Source of the DNA: Asterias rubens
Taxonomy: Eukaryota; Echinodermata; Asteroidea; Forcipulatida; Asteriidae
Length of the DNA: 64,000 bases
NCBI RefSeq assembly: GCF_902459465.1
Contig: NC_047081.1
Location: forward strand, 1,736,001 to 1,800,000
Direction: 5' to 3'
Shown: one piece after another, positions 45,892-60,800 of the stretch
Layout: each line of letters starts with the position of its first letter
How positions within the stretch are numbered: position 1 is the first letter of the stretch
The notes under the pieces: model-generated
Databases searched by the model: none
What the model was told of the DNA's origin: nothing
Seen by the model: the letters and a program-made list of their open reading frames with translations, nothing else
Program-made: the position numbers and the translations under genes

Positions 45892-48800
45892 CTCTATATT
45901 TTCAAGGAAATCTGGGATCTCACCGTTTTCGAAGTCGGTCAATGGCGTACCCTCGGATGGGCTCTGAGAACTGCTGTGACCTTCAGAGTGAGCGGATCGA
46001 GGAGTGGACGGCGTACTCTTATTTTTCTCGTTGCTGTTGGAGAGTACTTCAGGAGGCGGTGGCGGAAAGGGGATGTCATTGTCGAGCTCCTTGGTGGCTT
46101 GTTTAGGATCCAACTTGGGGGTGGCTGGCTCGCTATCGGCTGAAACCTCACCAGGGGTTGGTGGTGGGGGCGGAGGTAGTGGCAAGTCATCGAATGCCTC
46201 TTGCTTTGAATCTGATTCTGAGCCTGAAGCCTGCTCTTTTGAGAGCTCCTTGCTGACGTCTTCTGGTTGCAGTGGGCACAGATCTTGGACAGGCTCCTCT
46301 GCTACGTCTCCCGTTGGTATCTCAGTTGAAGGTGCTTCTGTTGGATCTTTGGTCGTCTCCTGAGCATCACTCTTGTCTTGCTGCTCAGCTGAAACCATCA
46401 GAGCTGCTCCGCTACTGTCAGCATTATCGAGTTTGTCCGGCTGCTCGTTGACAATCTCCACGCTTGCCGGATCAGGGCTTGGCTCCTTATTGTCCGGGTA
46501 TGCTTGGGTGCGAATGCGAGCAAAGTCCGCCACCCCAGTATCCGTGTCTGACTCCTCCTCGTAGGGGAAGTCAAATACCACTTCCTGCATGTAAACATTA
46601 AAAAATTAAGTAACCCATTATTTTATGCCTGTTTATTTTAGATGATCTTCCCATCAAAAAAACTTGGCAAACTCCTACAAGGGGGTCTTAAACACCAAGC
46701 TGGCAACAGCCAATCTCTTCCACACAAACATTGGTTTGAGGCCTATGATTATGAATTATGAATTGCAAAAATCAAAATATTTGGGTTCAGTAACTAGACA
46801 ACAATAATGTTTGGTTTGCGGTAACACCATGTGTGTATCTACTTGCCAGGTAGAGTTTGTTCTTAAGAGAACTGTCTTTCTATATTCTACTACCGCGGAA
46901 TAGATTTATCGGATGTTCAGGAGACTTCTCAGTTCTGAATAGAACTGTCCTTCTATTTAACTACTACCTGTGCGGAAGGTATAGAAAATTGGCTGGGACT
47001 ACTACTTAAGCTTATAGGATCGTAATTAAATGCACTACCGTGGAGTCGGTTCTTGGATTGGTCTCAACGTTTCGACTAGCTTGCTCTAGTCATTGTCAGT
47101 TCACTTACTAATCAGTGATGACAAACTAAGTCGACAAAGACAAAGTACAGGTCTGGAGTGGGATTTGAACCAGGGACCTCCAGTTTAATGTCTGAGTGCT
47201 CAAGCACCTAAGCCATCTAGCGTGGAGACACTTACCTGTGACTCGTAGTGTTCGGGACCTTTGGTAAGCGCCGACTTTGGCTCGCTCTGTAAAGCTTGAA
47301 TAGATACCTTTGCTACGTCTGAAAACAAGATTGACAATGTAAAACAAAAATTTAAGATCTGTGTAAAGTTACAATTTCTTAATTTAGTTGAAAATATCAA
47401 GTTATAAACCACTAAGGAAACAGACTGGTGTAAATAATTATGACCTGAATTAAGAAAAATTGACAGGAGCAGGATTTGAACCAGTCTATTTTTCTTTGTT
47501 CAACCCCAAAGACTTACTAGCATATACTGGTTCAATAGGTTCCGCAGACATCCCTGCAGCTTCAAGATTGGCTTGTTCTCCAACATCAACCTTAACGTCC
47601 TGCTCTTTACTGGTTTTAAAGAAGAAAGCAAATAGTAGAAAACAATCACTGAATGCTTGTAAAGACATCAACGTACATGTTGTTTTCCCCATAAAAAAAA
47701 ATTAGGAAACTGCCAACCTTATAAAACCTGTACTGAGATGCTGGCTGCAGTTGGTAGCCTATAAACTTTACTTTTAATTGATTATGAATTTCCAGTAAAG
47801 CGTGCACCATATTTCAAGATCATGGATTGTGCCACTACAGGAACCATAATTTTCAAACACTTTCTTTAACCCTATCTCAAGCTCTAACTCTAACCCTTCC
47901 CCGATTCTAACCCTAACTTCAACCATATCCCCAAACCCCAACACCAACTAGAACCCTAACCGACTGCATCAAACAATAACTCCAACTGTCCGCCCTAACT
48001 TGAGCAAAACTCTACCCCACCCTAACCCTAGCCTCTACACCCTACCCCTACCCCTAACCCCAACCCTGGCCCTAACTCACTTCCCAACCCTAGGCCTAGC
48101 CCAACCCTAGCCCAAGCATCAACACCAACCCTAGCCCCAACACAAACCCCAACTCCAGCCCTAACCCTAGCCCCAACCGTTACCCTTATCCCAAACCCTA
48201 TCCCAACCGTAAACCCACCCCTTCAAGAAACAACTTTCCATCCTAACTGACTTACATTGAAGTAGTCGCCTCTACCACAAAGTCCGGTTCATAACCCTGG
48301 TTATCGACTCCACTGTACTGGGTCGAGAGTTGATCGTTCTCAGTCAACATCAACATGTCCAATCTACGAGAAATCTGACGACCACCTTGAAGTTTCACGC
48401 TACAATAAAAGAAATTGTACCAAAATTGACATAGGTACTACCATCAAGAACTCAAGACATAACCCCAAGAGAAACTGACGGCGTAGATTCTTAAAGACAG
48501 TGGACACTATTGGTAATTGTCAAAGACCAGTCTTCTCACTTGGTGTATCTCAACATATGCATAAAGTAACAAACCTGTGAAAATTTGAGCTTAATCGGTC
48601 ATCGAAGTTGCGAGATAATAATGAAAGAAAAATAACCCTTGTCACAGGAAGTTGTGTGTGTTTAGGTGGTTGATTTCCAGACCTCAAGTTCTATATCTGA
48701 GGCCTCGAAATCAAATTCGTGGAAAATTACTTCTTTCTCAAAAACTATGGCACTTCAGGGAGCCGTTTCTCACAGTGTTTTATACCATCAACCTCTCCCC

Positions 48801-51800
48801 ATTACTCGTCACCAAGAAAGGTTTTATGGCAATAATTATTTTTACAATTACCAATAGTGTCCACTGCCTTTAAATGATATAGCTATGAACTTAGAAAATT
48901 TACTCAAACCATTGACCTTCGGATTAACCTGACTGTGCTCAACAACTGAGCTACCCAGCCCTTTAGCTGGCAGTTTCCTCATTTTGTCAATATGTTTGTT
49001 CAGGGGCTGCCAGTCAGAAGCCATACAACCATGTATTGCCATGTACATAGCAAGGGATCAAACCAAAGTTTACGATACAACCTGGGAAGGGGCAGTCATG
49101 CCTTTGTTTCAGACATCTGAAAGGGTGTTTTTCCCTTTATTTTCTTGCAAAATGTTTACAGGTTTGTTATTTCATGCACATTTTCCCAAACGTGTCCAGC
49201 GCCTTTAAGCAGCTCTATGAAATAGGCCCAGCAGCTGATTTCACAAAACTGCTAGAATTAATCATATCTCGAGTTAGGAAGGACCCGTCCTAACTTGGGA
49301 TGGGTTAAATGCGTCCTAACGTATATGGTTACGGAACTTAACTTGTCCTAAGTCGTGTGATTAATCCTAAGTTAGGAAGAATTTGGTGAAATCAACGGCT
49401 GTTTTCTATTATGTCTCAGATTTTTTAAATGAGTTATGAGTGTTTAGTTACTCACTTGTGCCACATGTAGAGGATAGCCACCATCATCAGGACTGTAGAG
49501 ACTCCTATAAAGCTAGCCATGACGAGTAATGCAAAGGACGCAATCATCGACTCGTCAAACTGCTCTGCTACGACGGAGTGAGGCTGCGGCGGACGAAGGG
49601 TTACGTCGGTTGAGAAACACTTACTCTTCCCTTTGTTGGAATCCCACATTCTGTAAAAAATGAAGACGCAAAATCCAGACGCTTTTAACAGACTTTCAAC
49701 TTTCTAATTGCACGAAAAGAGGAAATGGTCAATTTACTTTTGTACAGTGTTTTTCAGTTTTCTATGGCACTGTTTTGAAAAGAAAAAGAAGAAATCAATT
49801 GAAAAGTTCCATGCCCGTTTTAAACAGGGGCTGAAAGATAAATTTTGGTTTTGTGTTTTGATGACTTTCCAGTAGAGTGTGAAAATTGGGAACAAAATAT
49901 TACTCTAAAACTTCAGGTTAAATCGGTGTAGAAAACTACTGTTTTTGATACCTTTTAAGTGGTATTTGTTGCGAAAATCAATAATGTTACAAAATTTCAG
50001 ACTTCACTCTGAAAGAGTATCAAATAAATCAACATTTTACAACATTTTAAGGTGAGGTAGAGACTTGTAAAATTTCCCTCTGTTTCTGGACGCTTTGGTC
50101 TGTAAGGGTAAGGGGTTAAAGTGCCACGTCAGGGCTTGGAAGCCACACTCTACTGATCAGATACATCAGAGCTTGAGTCTGGTACTCTTAACCGCTCAGC
50201 CATGACGCGCCACTTTTTCAAAGACGCCTCAAGTCGGATTCGAACACATGACCATCACATGTTCAAACTACTTGCCCACCAAGTGCTACAAGCAGGTCGA
50301 CTCCTGTCTGTGACCTTGAGAAAAGAATAATACTTCACTTACTTTTTGAAATCCCAGTACTTCACAAATTTCACACCATCCTTTGTGTCGATCATATGAA
50401 CCCATACATCAGTTCTGCAACGGACAAGAAACAAAAAGGTTTTTAGTTTTGGGTTTGAACAAAGACAGAATTTACTGGACCGTGACTTAAACAAACGACC
50501 TCCAGATTAACGTGCCGGCACTCTTTCAACCTTGCTATCCAGACCTAAAGTTGGCGATCTCCCTCTGATTCAACATATCTGGCACTTTTGGTCAGCTGCT
50601 CAGATTGTTCTGACAATCCTTGTGTTTCATACTTTGTCAAGATGGTCTGGGGGGCGTCAATGAGTGTCAGGGTTATCCTGTTTTCTTAATTACAAGTTTA
50701 TGTACCTTTTATTGTAAATATGATGTATTTTTATCTTCTCAGTTTGTTGAGGTTTTGTTGAAATAAATAAATAAATTATTATTATTATTATTCCTGTTGG
50801 ATGTTCAGAATTTTTAGTACCTTTTTTGGTCGATCTCGATTGGGCTGTATGTGAAGAACACTTTTCTTGGTAAGATGACGTGGGCCTCTATGCTGTCGAC
50901 TACAAGCGTCAACCCAAGCTCATCCGAGAGACATCTGGGTGGAAAAAAAGGGGAGAAACAAAAAAATTGAAGTTGAAATCGAAAAAAGGCCAGAAAATGT
51001 CTACGTCGGTAGGTAAAACTCTATTGATTAAAGGCACTGGGGTCGATTTCACAAAGAGTTAGGTAAGGACTAGTCCTAGGAGCTAAAACTTAGATGGCTA
51101 GTTGAGATAAGACTAGTCTTTACTCCGTGTGAAATCCACCACTGGACACATTTGGTAGTTGTCAAAGACCACTGTTCTCACTTTGTATACCACAACATAT
51201 GCATAAAATAACAAATCTGTGAAAGTTTTGACTCAATTGGTCATCGAAGTTGCAAGAGAATAATGAAAGAAAAAAAACCTTGCTGCACACAGGCCAGAAG
51301 TCTTCTAATTATTTGAGTGAAAAATTACCTCTTTCGAAATTACTACGCTACTTCAGAGGAAGCTGTTTCTCACACTGTTTTATATTATGAACAACTCTCC
51401 ATGGAATGTTCCGAATACACAGAGCTAAATACACATTGGCGAAAGGGTAAACACAAATTATATTCAGTTCTGAAAGAGTTATACTTACTCAACTAAAGCG
51501 GCACTTTCGATGCTCACATCCGTTGGTTTTTTGTCGATCACGAGGATGGCATATTCATAGATGAACAGCAGCTTAATCTATACAAACAATGAAAGCCAGA
51601 GGGCACTTAAATGGATGTACAAGGTGAAGGAATAGAAGGTACAAGGAACATTAAGGTACAAGGAATATTACAATCGTCTAGGTACAGGTACACCGTATAT
51701 CAAGGTACAATTAGGTAAAAGGTACAGGGTACGTGAAACAACTAGGTACAAGGTACAATTAGGTTAAAGGTACAGGGTACGAGAAACAACTAGGTACAGG

Positions 51801-54800
51801 GTACAGGGTACAAGGTACAATTAGGTAAAAGGTACAGGGTACGAGAAACAACTAGGTACAGGGTACAAGGTACAATTAGGTAAAAGGTACAGGGTACAAG
51901 AAACAACTAGGTACAGGGTACAAGGTACAATTAGGTACAGGGTATAATGTAGAGTATAATTTACAATAATCAAGGTACAAGACACCAACCTTAGCCTCCA
52001 CCTCGGACGAGGCTTTGTAACTTTGATTCGTCAAGTCATCGTTGACCTTCAAAGTGACCACATAGGCTGCCTGCTCCTCGTTCAGGTCAAAGGTCACATC
52101 ACTCAGGTAGGACTCCACCCTGTCTTGGATTGCTAGTCTTCCCGTCAAGTCGTCCATGACAAAGTTTGGCGTTGAGCTGTGATCATCGTACTCGATACTG
52201 TAGTTCAGACGTGATTGCGCATCATCATCTGTTGCCTGCAATAATTTAAAAAACAAAAAGTTTAATTATGTAATTTTTTTTTTAAAGCAGTTTTGCCATG
52301 GGTTTTGGATTTTCTATTGGCTCTCATAAAAATTAATAAGGGTTCGTAGATGAATATTCATAGACCCTACCTTAGCCTGGAAGATGATCTGCCCATATGG
52401 AGTGTTATCTGGCACTGCGATGATGAACTTGTTGGCGCCCTCGATGAAGTCTTTGTCAAACTCTGGTGTCGCGTCAGAGACATCTTCAACACGGAGTGTG
52501 ATGACCACTACACTGAAATCTGCATTTCCAGAGTTTGCTATGGAACATAATTTCCAACAAAAATAAAAAAAAATCAAGAAAAATCTTTAAAACTGCTACT
52601 CATCAACACCCAAACTGGCAAAAGATTTTGCAGAGTTCGGGTGGAATTTCTTCTAGATTTTGTTTTGTAATATTAAATTCTTTTTATTAATCTATCATTC
52701 AAATAATAAAGGACTTCAGGCCCGAAGCCTTTAATTAGGCATCTGAAAGCACACACATTATTGTGCAACAAGGCTGTTTGTTCTTTCATCATTCTCTTGC
52801 AACTTCGATGACCAACTGAGTCAAAATTTCCACAGGTTTGTTATTTTATGCAAATATGATAGGATACACCAATTGAGAATACTGGCCTTTGACAATTACC
52901 AAAGGTGTCCAGTGCCTTTAAATTTAAAATAAATGTACTACCTTCCACTGCTTCCAGACTGAAGCGTCTTGCTCTGTCTCTCAGACCTGCTCTTGCGATG
53001 GAAACACTGCAGTCTTCTTCCGTCTCGTTACAAGACATAGCTTTGATAGTGATGACGTATTCACTAATCTGTTCTCTATCGAAGGTCTTTGAAGAGCAGA
53101 GCTTAGGTTGATCGATTGCGGGCAGGAAGAAAGTTGAGGTGTCTAAATGTTTAAGTAAAATACATGATTTAATTTACAAATTTGGGAAAAGGTGTGATCA
53201 GTGATTTGTTTTGATAATCCATCGTTTGATTCGATAAGAGAAGACAAGGACGGAAGTTTCAGTTTCTGATGTGAGACGAAAACCCCTGTCAGATTTGGAC
53301 TGAAAACCTGATCCACATTTATAGATCCCCCGGTGGGATTTCGAACCAGGATCCTACTCGGAAACCTGCCCCCCCCCTCCATCCCCCAACAGGCCTCATA
53401 CTTCATGAAGGTGATTGCCTCCATGCCCCCTGTTCATTGCCTTGGTGCCCTTGAAATGCTCCAGTAGAAATTTTAAATTTCCTCATAGGGTGCCCTTTAC
53501 CGAGGAGAAAAAAATAATAATAATATATTTGATTTATATAGTGCCTAATATAAAGTAACCTCTAAGCGCTTTACAAATAACTCAAATAAAAAAAACCTGT
53601 TTTAAATGCCTTGGTGTCCTTGCCCTTTCAACAATGAAACATACAGGCCTTCCCTAATCCATCCCCTAATCACAACCCCTCGTTCACTCTAATTTCTACT
53701 TTCTTACCATTACTTGGAACAACGTCTATAATCGAATACAACACGACGATCTCTGGTGACGATGTAATATACGGAGGCGTGAATTCATCACACCAATTCT
53801 CAGCATTTTCTGGTGGAGAGATCCTACACATGACACAAGAAAAATTTTGATTTAAATGTTACTGGTTTAGGAAAATTATTTTACAGCCAAAAGGTAGAAC
53901 AGAATTTGTATCAACAATGAAATTTTCCGTCAAAGGAAAACAAATTCTGGTGCAAGTACTGCTGCAATTAGAATGAGCTCCGTTCACAAAAAATTACTAA
54001 TTTTGTATTTAAAAGTGCAACTACAGCACATATTTAACGGCACTAAACACCTTTGGTAATTTTCAAAGACCAGTGTTCTCAATAGCTGTATCCCAACATC
54101 ATAAAATAACAAATCTGTGAAAATTACCGAGACCCAAAAGCCTCACTCTGTTGTTCAGAAAAACCAGAGCTTGAGTCCCATGCTCTTCACAGCTCGACCA
54201 CGACACGTAAGACTGGGTCTGAAACCTTAATTCTACTGAATAGAAAAAACAGAGCTTGAGTCTAATGCTAATTAAAACCGCTTGGCCACGTCACGCCACA
54301 AAACTTACTCTTGCTCCCGGTCTTTCTCAGGAAAGTAGGGTTCATTCAAGTTGTTGGGATCATAAAGAACGGCCACGATACCCTGTGGGTCTGCTTCCCT
54401 GGGTGGGGATCCGTTATCACGAGCATTAACGATAATCTAAGGACAAATAAGACAAGAAAACTTCATTAGTGAACATAAAAAAGCATCATTTACATGACAA
54501 AGCAATTTTCGTCTCACTGCATGCACTGAGACGAAAACTGTTTTATGACATTGTTTTACTCATTTCTCAAAAACTACAGCACCTCAGCAAGTTATATTAT
54601 AAGGGAAGCTTTCTACTATCATTATCTTCAAACCGTGTAAGTTCAATGTAAATCTGTGAACATTTTGTTTTGTGCTACAAAAAGTACCCCAACCCTTTAA
54701 AATTAAAATAAAACATTATTTCTCCCTAATGTACCGTTATTTCATTGTCGTCTCCAAACAGCTCCTCGGTATTATACCCCGTAACATTCGTCGTTCGTAT

Positions 54801-57800
54801 CTCCCCAGTCGTTTCACCGATTGTGAAGTACCGGTAGACATTCAAATCTTGATCAGTAGCGAAGGAATACGTTACACCACTGTTATACTCACTCTGAAAT
54901 ATTGAAAACAAGAATCACAAAATAAATGTTAATGACACTAATAACGGCACTGGACACTATTGGTAATTGTCAAAGACCAGTATTCTCACTTGGTGTATCC
55001 CAACATATGCATAAAATAAAAAATCTATGAAAATTTGGGCTCGATTGATCATCAAATTTGCAAGACAATTTCGAGAGATAAAAAGAAGCCTGAGAAAAGC
55101 TTCAGGCCTAAAGTCTTTCACAGTTTCACATATTGCAGATCTGCATTACCTCTTTCTCAATTACCACATTACTTAAAACCCACAAACCAGGACTCAAACC
55201 CACACTCTGCTGAACATAAACACCAGAGCTTGAGTTCGGTGCTCTTATTATCCGCTCGGCCATGACACCCCGTGTGTTGTGTTGTCATTTAGCCTACGAG
55301 AAAGACTCTGCCAGGGTCAAAACGTCAGACTATGACTACTTCTTTTTGCAATGAAAACATTACTCAAATTTACCACGTCTTCATCTTGTGCTACAACACT
55401 CTTGATGAAGTTGTCCGACATCAAATACGGCACCCATACTGGTACGTAACTGGCCTCGTCAAAGCTCGGAGCGTTGTCGTTTAGATCGCGTATGACAAAC
55501 GAGACACTGGTGGAACCCATTGGCTGGAGAATCGCATCCGGATTGGTCGCGTTGATGATTAACGTGATAACGTCTGAAGTGTAGTTCTCTGCGTTGATGC
55601 ATCGTAATTTACTGATCTTCCCGGTGGTCGTGTCAATCGTAAAATCTTCACTTCCTCCTGAAAAAAACCCCGCATATATTTTTCAAAGGATAACAAGAAA
55701 TTGGTATATATTTTGTTTGTGGTAACACCATGTGTGTGTCTCCTTGCAAGGTAGATTTTGTCCTTTAGAGAACTGTCTTACTCTATATTCTACTACCGCG
55801 GAGTAGTTTTTTAGAATTGGGGAGACTTCTCAGTTCTGAAAAGAACTGTCCTGCTTTTTAACTACTACCTGGGACTACTACTTTAGCTTTGCTCTAGTCA
55901 TCGTCAGTAAACAGAAGAAATCGGAGAGAAGTGAGCCTATCCGGGGTTTAATAGCCCTAATTCCACACTACTCTATTCCCCTGCGTCAACCCCAGGAAAT
56001 AATGCTCGGCCCTTTCGCACTTGGATCGCTCTACCCCTGATCTACCCTGGGCAGACCCCAGAGTATTCTTGAAACGTGCTGCAGGGACCCTTTGGAATAT
56101 AAACCTAGGAGGGAACAGTGTGAATGTTAGCCGAACAGTTTTTCTACTGCCACAGAGTAGATTTTGGACTTTGGGAGACTATTTAGTTCTAAGAAGAACA
56201 GTCCTGCTGATTAAGTACTACCTAATCGGTACTAAGGACTACTACTCTCGCTTAATGGATTGAGGGGATTTCTCGATTTTAACGTCACTGATGGGTAGTG
56301 AGTTCTTAAATGGTCTCAATGATCAAATAACCTGCTCTACTCAGAGGGTTTAAGGTGGCTTATTTAATTTATTTCCTAGTTCACATACCAACGATGGAGT
56401 ATTCTACTCTCTGATTTATCAATGTTGAGTCGTCGTCCGTCGCCTTCACAAGCCATTCTCCAGGGGGCATTGAGCCATTCTGACAGGCACTGTTCAAATC
56501 TTCATCCAACTCAAATTGATACGAATCCTAACGGACGAAAACCAAGATCAACGAAAAAAGAAAAGACATATTAAGACTTATGGTCAACTCTTTCAGTACC
56601 AAGGTCGTATATCATGTACAAAATATTTTATATTTTCCGAAAGCATCATTATTGCACACTTACATTCTGTATTGTGTACCATCCATGTTATGTCCATGTT
56701 ATAACAAGAGGGCATTGCACCGTGAAATACAATCGACTTTGAGATGTACATGTACCAAGGCTTCTTATAGCGCTCAAACCTGTCACTCGCGCCGCTGTCA
56801 CCCCAGGCACTTCGGCATTAAGTATTTTTCCCGCAAGGTATTGTGAAGCTACATTTTTGAAGTACGAGACCAATGGGAGACTTTCTGGGACGATAGAGGG
56901 CAGCAGACTTCCCGGGTAAATCCATTGTTCTCAGAATCATGCGCATGTTCAGAACTACGTAAACAATGGAAGTTTACCCGGTATGTCTGCTGCCACCTAG
57001 CGTTGGAAAGTCTCCTATTCCTTTACATAGCACCATGTAATGATTTACCAGGTGTTGTGATACACTATGCTGCCTACAGAACCAGGTACACCACGGCAAA
57101 GTACCCCTTCTCTTTACGATAAAAGCACTGGGTTCTTTTACGTGCATAACACAACACTACGGCGTTACGTCCCATCTGATGGAAGCGGCTATAATGTCTT
57201 GTTTCAGGACACCAGTGTCATGACTGGGACTTGAACCCACACTCTGCTGATCATAAACACCAGAGTTTCAGCTCAGTATTCTTATCCGCTACGCAACGAC
57301 ACACCATTACAAGTTTTTATACACGCCTGTCTGCCTTTGAAAAAATATTGTCTTTATAAAAACATGTCAATTTACCTGTAGGAACTCTGGGGCATGGTCG
57401 TTGATATCAACAATTTGTACATTAACCACTGTGAATCTCTCTTGGCTTGTGTCATACGTTCTTGCAAACACTAGAAGCTGTGGAAGAAAAATACTGCAAT
57501 CCTCAATTTTCTAAAAACCACTTTTAAAAGATGCAGGAATTAATTTAAAAAAAGAAATGTTGCTAATATTTTTGTTTTTAACCTTACACCGCTGTAAATC
57601 TGAGGTCACAAAATCAAATTCGTGAAAAATTACTTCTTTCCCGAAAACTATGTCACGTCAGAGGGAGCCAATTCTCACAATATTTTATACCATCAACCTC
57701 TCCCCATTACTTGTCACCAAGTATAGTTTTATGCTAATAATTATATGCTAATAATTATTTTGAGTAATTACCAATAGTGTCTACTGCCTTATAAGACAAC

Positions 57801-60800
57801 AAAACTCACCTCAAACTGCCTGTCGGAATCGTCATAGTCAAAAGCCCTCGTGGTGAAGATTTTTCCAGTTGCCGAGTTGATAGTAAAATTGCCAGGTTCA
57901 TCTCCTTTGAAGCCATAAATCACCGGTAAATCATCGCCTGATACCGCTCTAAGATCGCAAACCAACATATCCACTTCATCACTCTCCTACAAATAAAATA
58001 TTATGAATGAGATTTAGAGTTCTCGTTTTCTTAGTTCTATTCCAAAGTCTAAATCCCTTGACCAGTTACTTTGTATCTAGAGTGACTGGATTTCTTACCA
58101 TTAGTTACCAGCAGACTTCTCATAAACCATTGATTACCAGATTTCTTGCCACTGGTTACTAGACTTCTAACCGTCGATTACCACATTTCTCACCATTACA
58201 TCCTCACAATATTTCTAACCAATAATCATTGGTTACCAGATTTCTTACTATTGGTAACCAGATTTCAAACCATTGATTACCCGATCTCTAACCTATAGGT
58301 TTTAATATTTTTACCAATAACCATTGGTTACCCGATTTCTAACCATTGGTTGCCAGATTTCTTACTATTGGTTACCAGATTTCAAAACATTGGTTACCAG
58401 ATTTCAAACTATTAGTTACCAGATTTTTTTTGTTTTTACCTCTTGTATAAGAATAGGGGTTTCGCATTCATCGACAAACATAGGTGGACCCGTGCTGGCC
58501 GGTCTGAAACCCAGACTCACAGGAGCTGTATCATTGAGAGGCTCTACCGCACGGTCCTGCACTCTGATGGTTAGGTTCACAGTCCGGATGGTTGTCAGAT
58601 CCTTGGCAAGAATAAGCTTCCCGTCGGCGGTCATGTTAAAAACATCTGGAAAAGGAAAGATACTTTTTTTCTTTAGTTTTTCTTATAAGAAATTACCTAT
58701 ATCGTCACAGGGGCTGGGCCCAATTTCATCAAGCTGTTAAAGGGTGTATGTACTTTTTGTCGGACAAAAAACACAATGTCCACAGGTTTATAGGAAATAT
58801 AATATGGAAAGGTTTTCACCCCAACTCATTTAGAGATAGTCATTACATGGTGTTACCGCAAACCTTTCCATATCATATTTCCACCATGCAAAGTTTCCAA
58901 TCCTACTTACTATTATAATGTTTGCTTAGCAAAAGATTTGACAAAATAACAGCTGATTTTCTTCATCAGGCCGACTCAAAAAGTCTAAATTCAGATAAAA
59001 AGTGTGACATTTCTCATCCCTCTGTTCTGAAAAAAATCCTTACCTGATGCGTCACAACCGCCGTAGCACTCGACTCCGTCAATAAAAAAGAGCAGTTCTC
59101 CGTTTCCAAAGGCCGGCGAATCCGCATCGGTTACGTTCTGACCAAAATCCCACAGCTCCGTTCCACTCTCCACTGGAAGTATTCGAGTCGGAATTGTAAA
59201 CTCTGGTGCTGTGAACATCGGTGGATTATTAGCTACTTCAGTTAGTCGGACTTCAACCTTTAAAGGAATTACATGGAGATAACAGGTGTTAGTTGTCAGA
59301 TGAAAAGGATGTTTTTATTATAGTCTCTTTATTTAATGGAGCTTTCAGATGGGACAAAAGGCCATTGGTCCAGTGTGATGTGTAAAATAATAATAATAAT
59401 AATAATAACCAATTCTTATATAGCGCATTTCACAATATACAGCCCTGAGCTGCCAGTAAGGAACCCGGTGCACTTATCGTATAGTGAAGGCGTCCGCCCC
59501 GGTGTTCCCGGTTTGATTTGCTGCATTTCTTTGCGCCATAGCACCTTGTAAACCATTACATGGTGCTTGTGACGGAACATGTCTCATACTGAATGCTGAA
59601 GCTGAAGCGCCATGTGCGTCACTGAATGATGGATTTGAGGCGAGCACTAAAGAAGCTAGTATTAATATTATTATTAGTCTAGCATGTCTAGTATCATACC
59701 CAGTACAAAATATCGTTTATAATAATGTTCTTTTGATAACTCAAACTGTTCACCTACCGTAGAGTACATTCTTATGGTTAATGTCGGAATATCAACCTCT
59801 GAGCTATTGTAAGCTTCAACTAAGACGACGTAAAGTCCTGGCGATGGTGACGTCAGAGATAAGACTCCTGTCATCTCATCGATTGAAACATCATCAGTGT
59901 CGTCAGCGTAAAGCGCGTCCAAATCTTAAAGAAATTAAAATCAAACTTTTAATAATAAGTAAAATCAGCAGGGAACAATTAAAGTTGGTCATTTAAATGT
60001 AATAACACACAGTGAATTCGAGCTTTAGCAGAAATAGGTTACCAGTCATAATGCTACGGGATTTTCACATTGCTGTGCCTGGTGCCCGGCTATTTCCTTC
60101 CTTGGCAATTTTTGTATTTAAAAACAATCAAAATGGTTCCAAAAACCAACGGTATACATTAGGTTTATTGGCTTCAAAATAATAAAAACCATTCACCTTT
60201 TTTATACGTGGCTCTTGTAACATTATACATGATGTCAGACTCAGCAGATGGGTCACTGCAGTCGCTGATGTTCACGCCCATTGTCAAAACAACAAATTCT
60301 GTGTCTCCGGGATTCACCAGCGTAACTTCGGGATCTTTGGGGACAATCTCAAAGCATGGTAACTCGCCGTAGAAAAATCTCAAGCGAATGGTGCTATGGT
60401 CTCCCTTCAGTTCCGGTGAGTCTGGGTTCCAGACCGTGATGTCCAGGATGTATTGCTCACTGGACAGCTCCAACTTGGATTTAAGGAACACTAAGCAGCC
60501 TTCGTCTATAGTTATTGAAAGGAATTTTTAACAAAAGGTTATTAATTTATTTATGTGGTGTTCAATGTGATGAAACATCACATCACAGATGAAACAAGAA
60601 CTAGGAGTAGGTGGCAACGGCCTCTGGACAAAAATATTTGTAGCCCACACCTTGTAGCCCACAACTTCAGGCCATGTGTGTCAGGCGACTTGCATAAAAA
60701 AAAATATAAAAAAAATTGTTTACCACCTTGTTTTTTACTGTGTGCTTTCTGACTCTATCTCTCTCTTTTTTTTTTACCAAACTCTGAGAAAGTACCAAGT

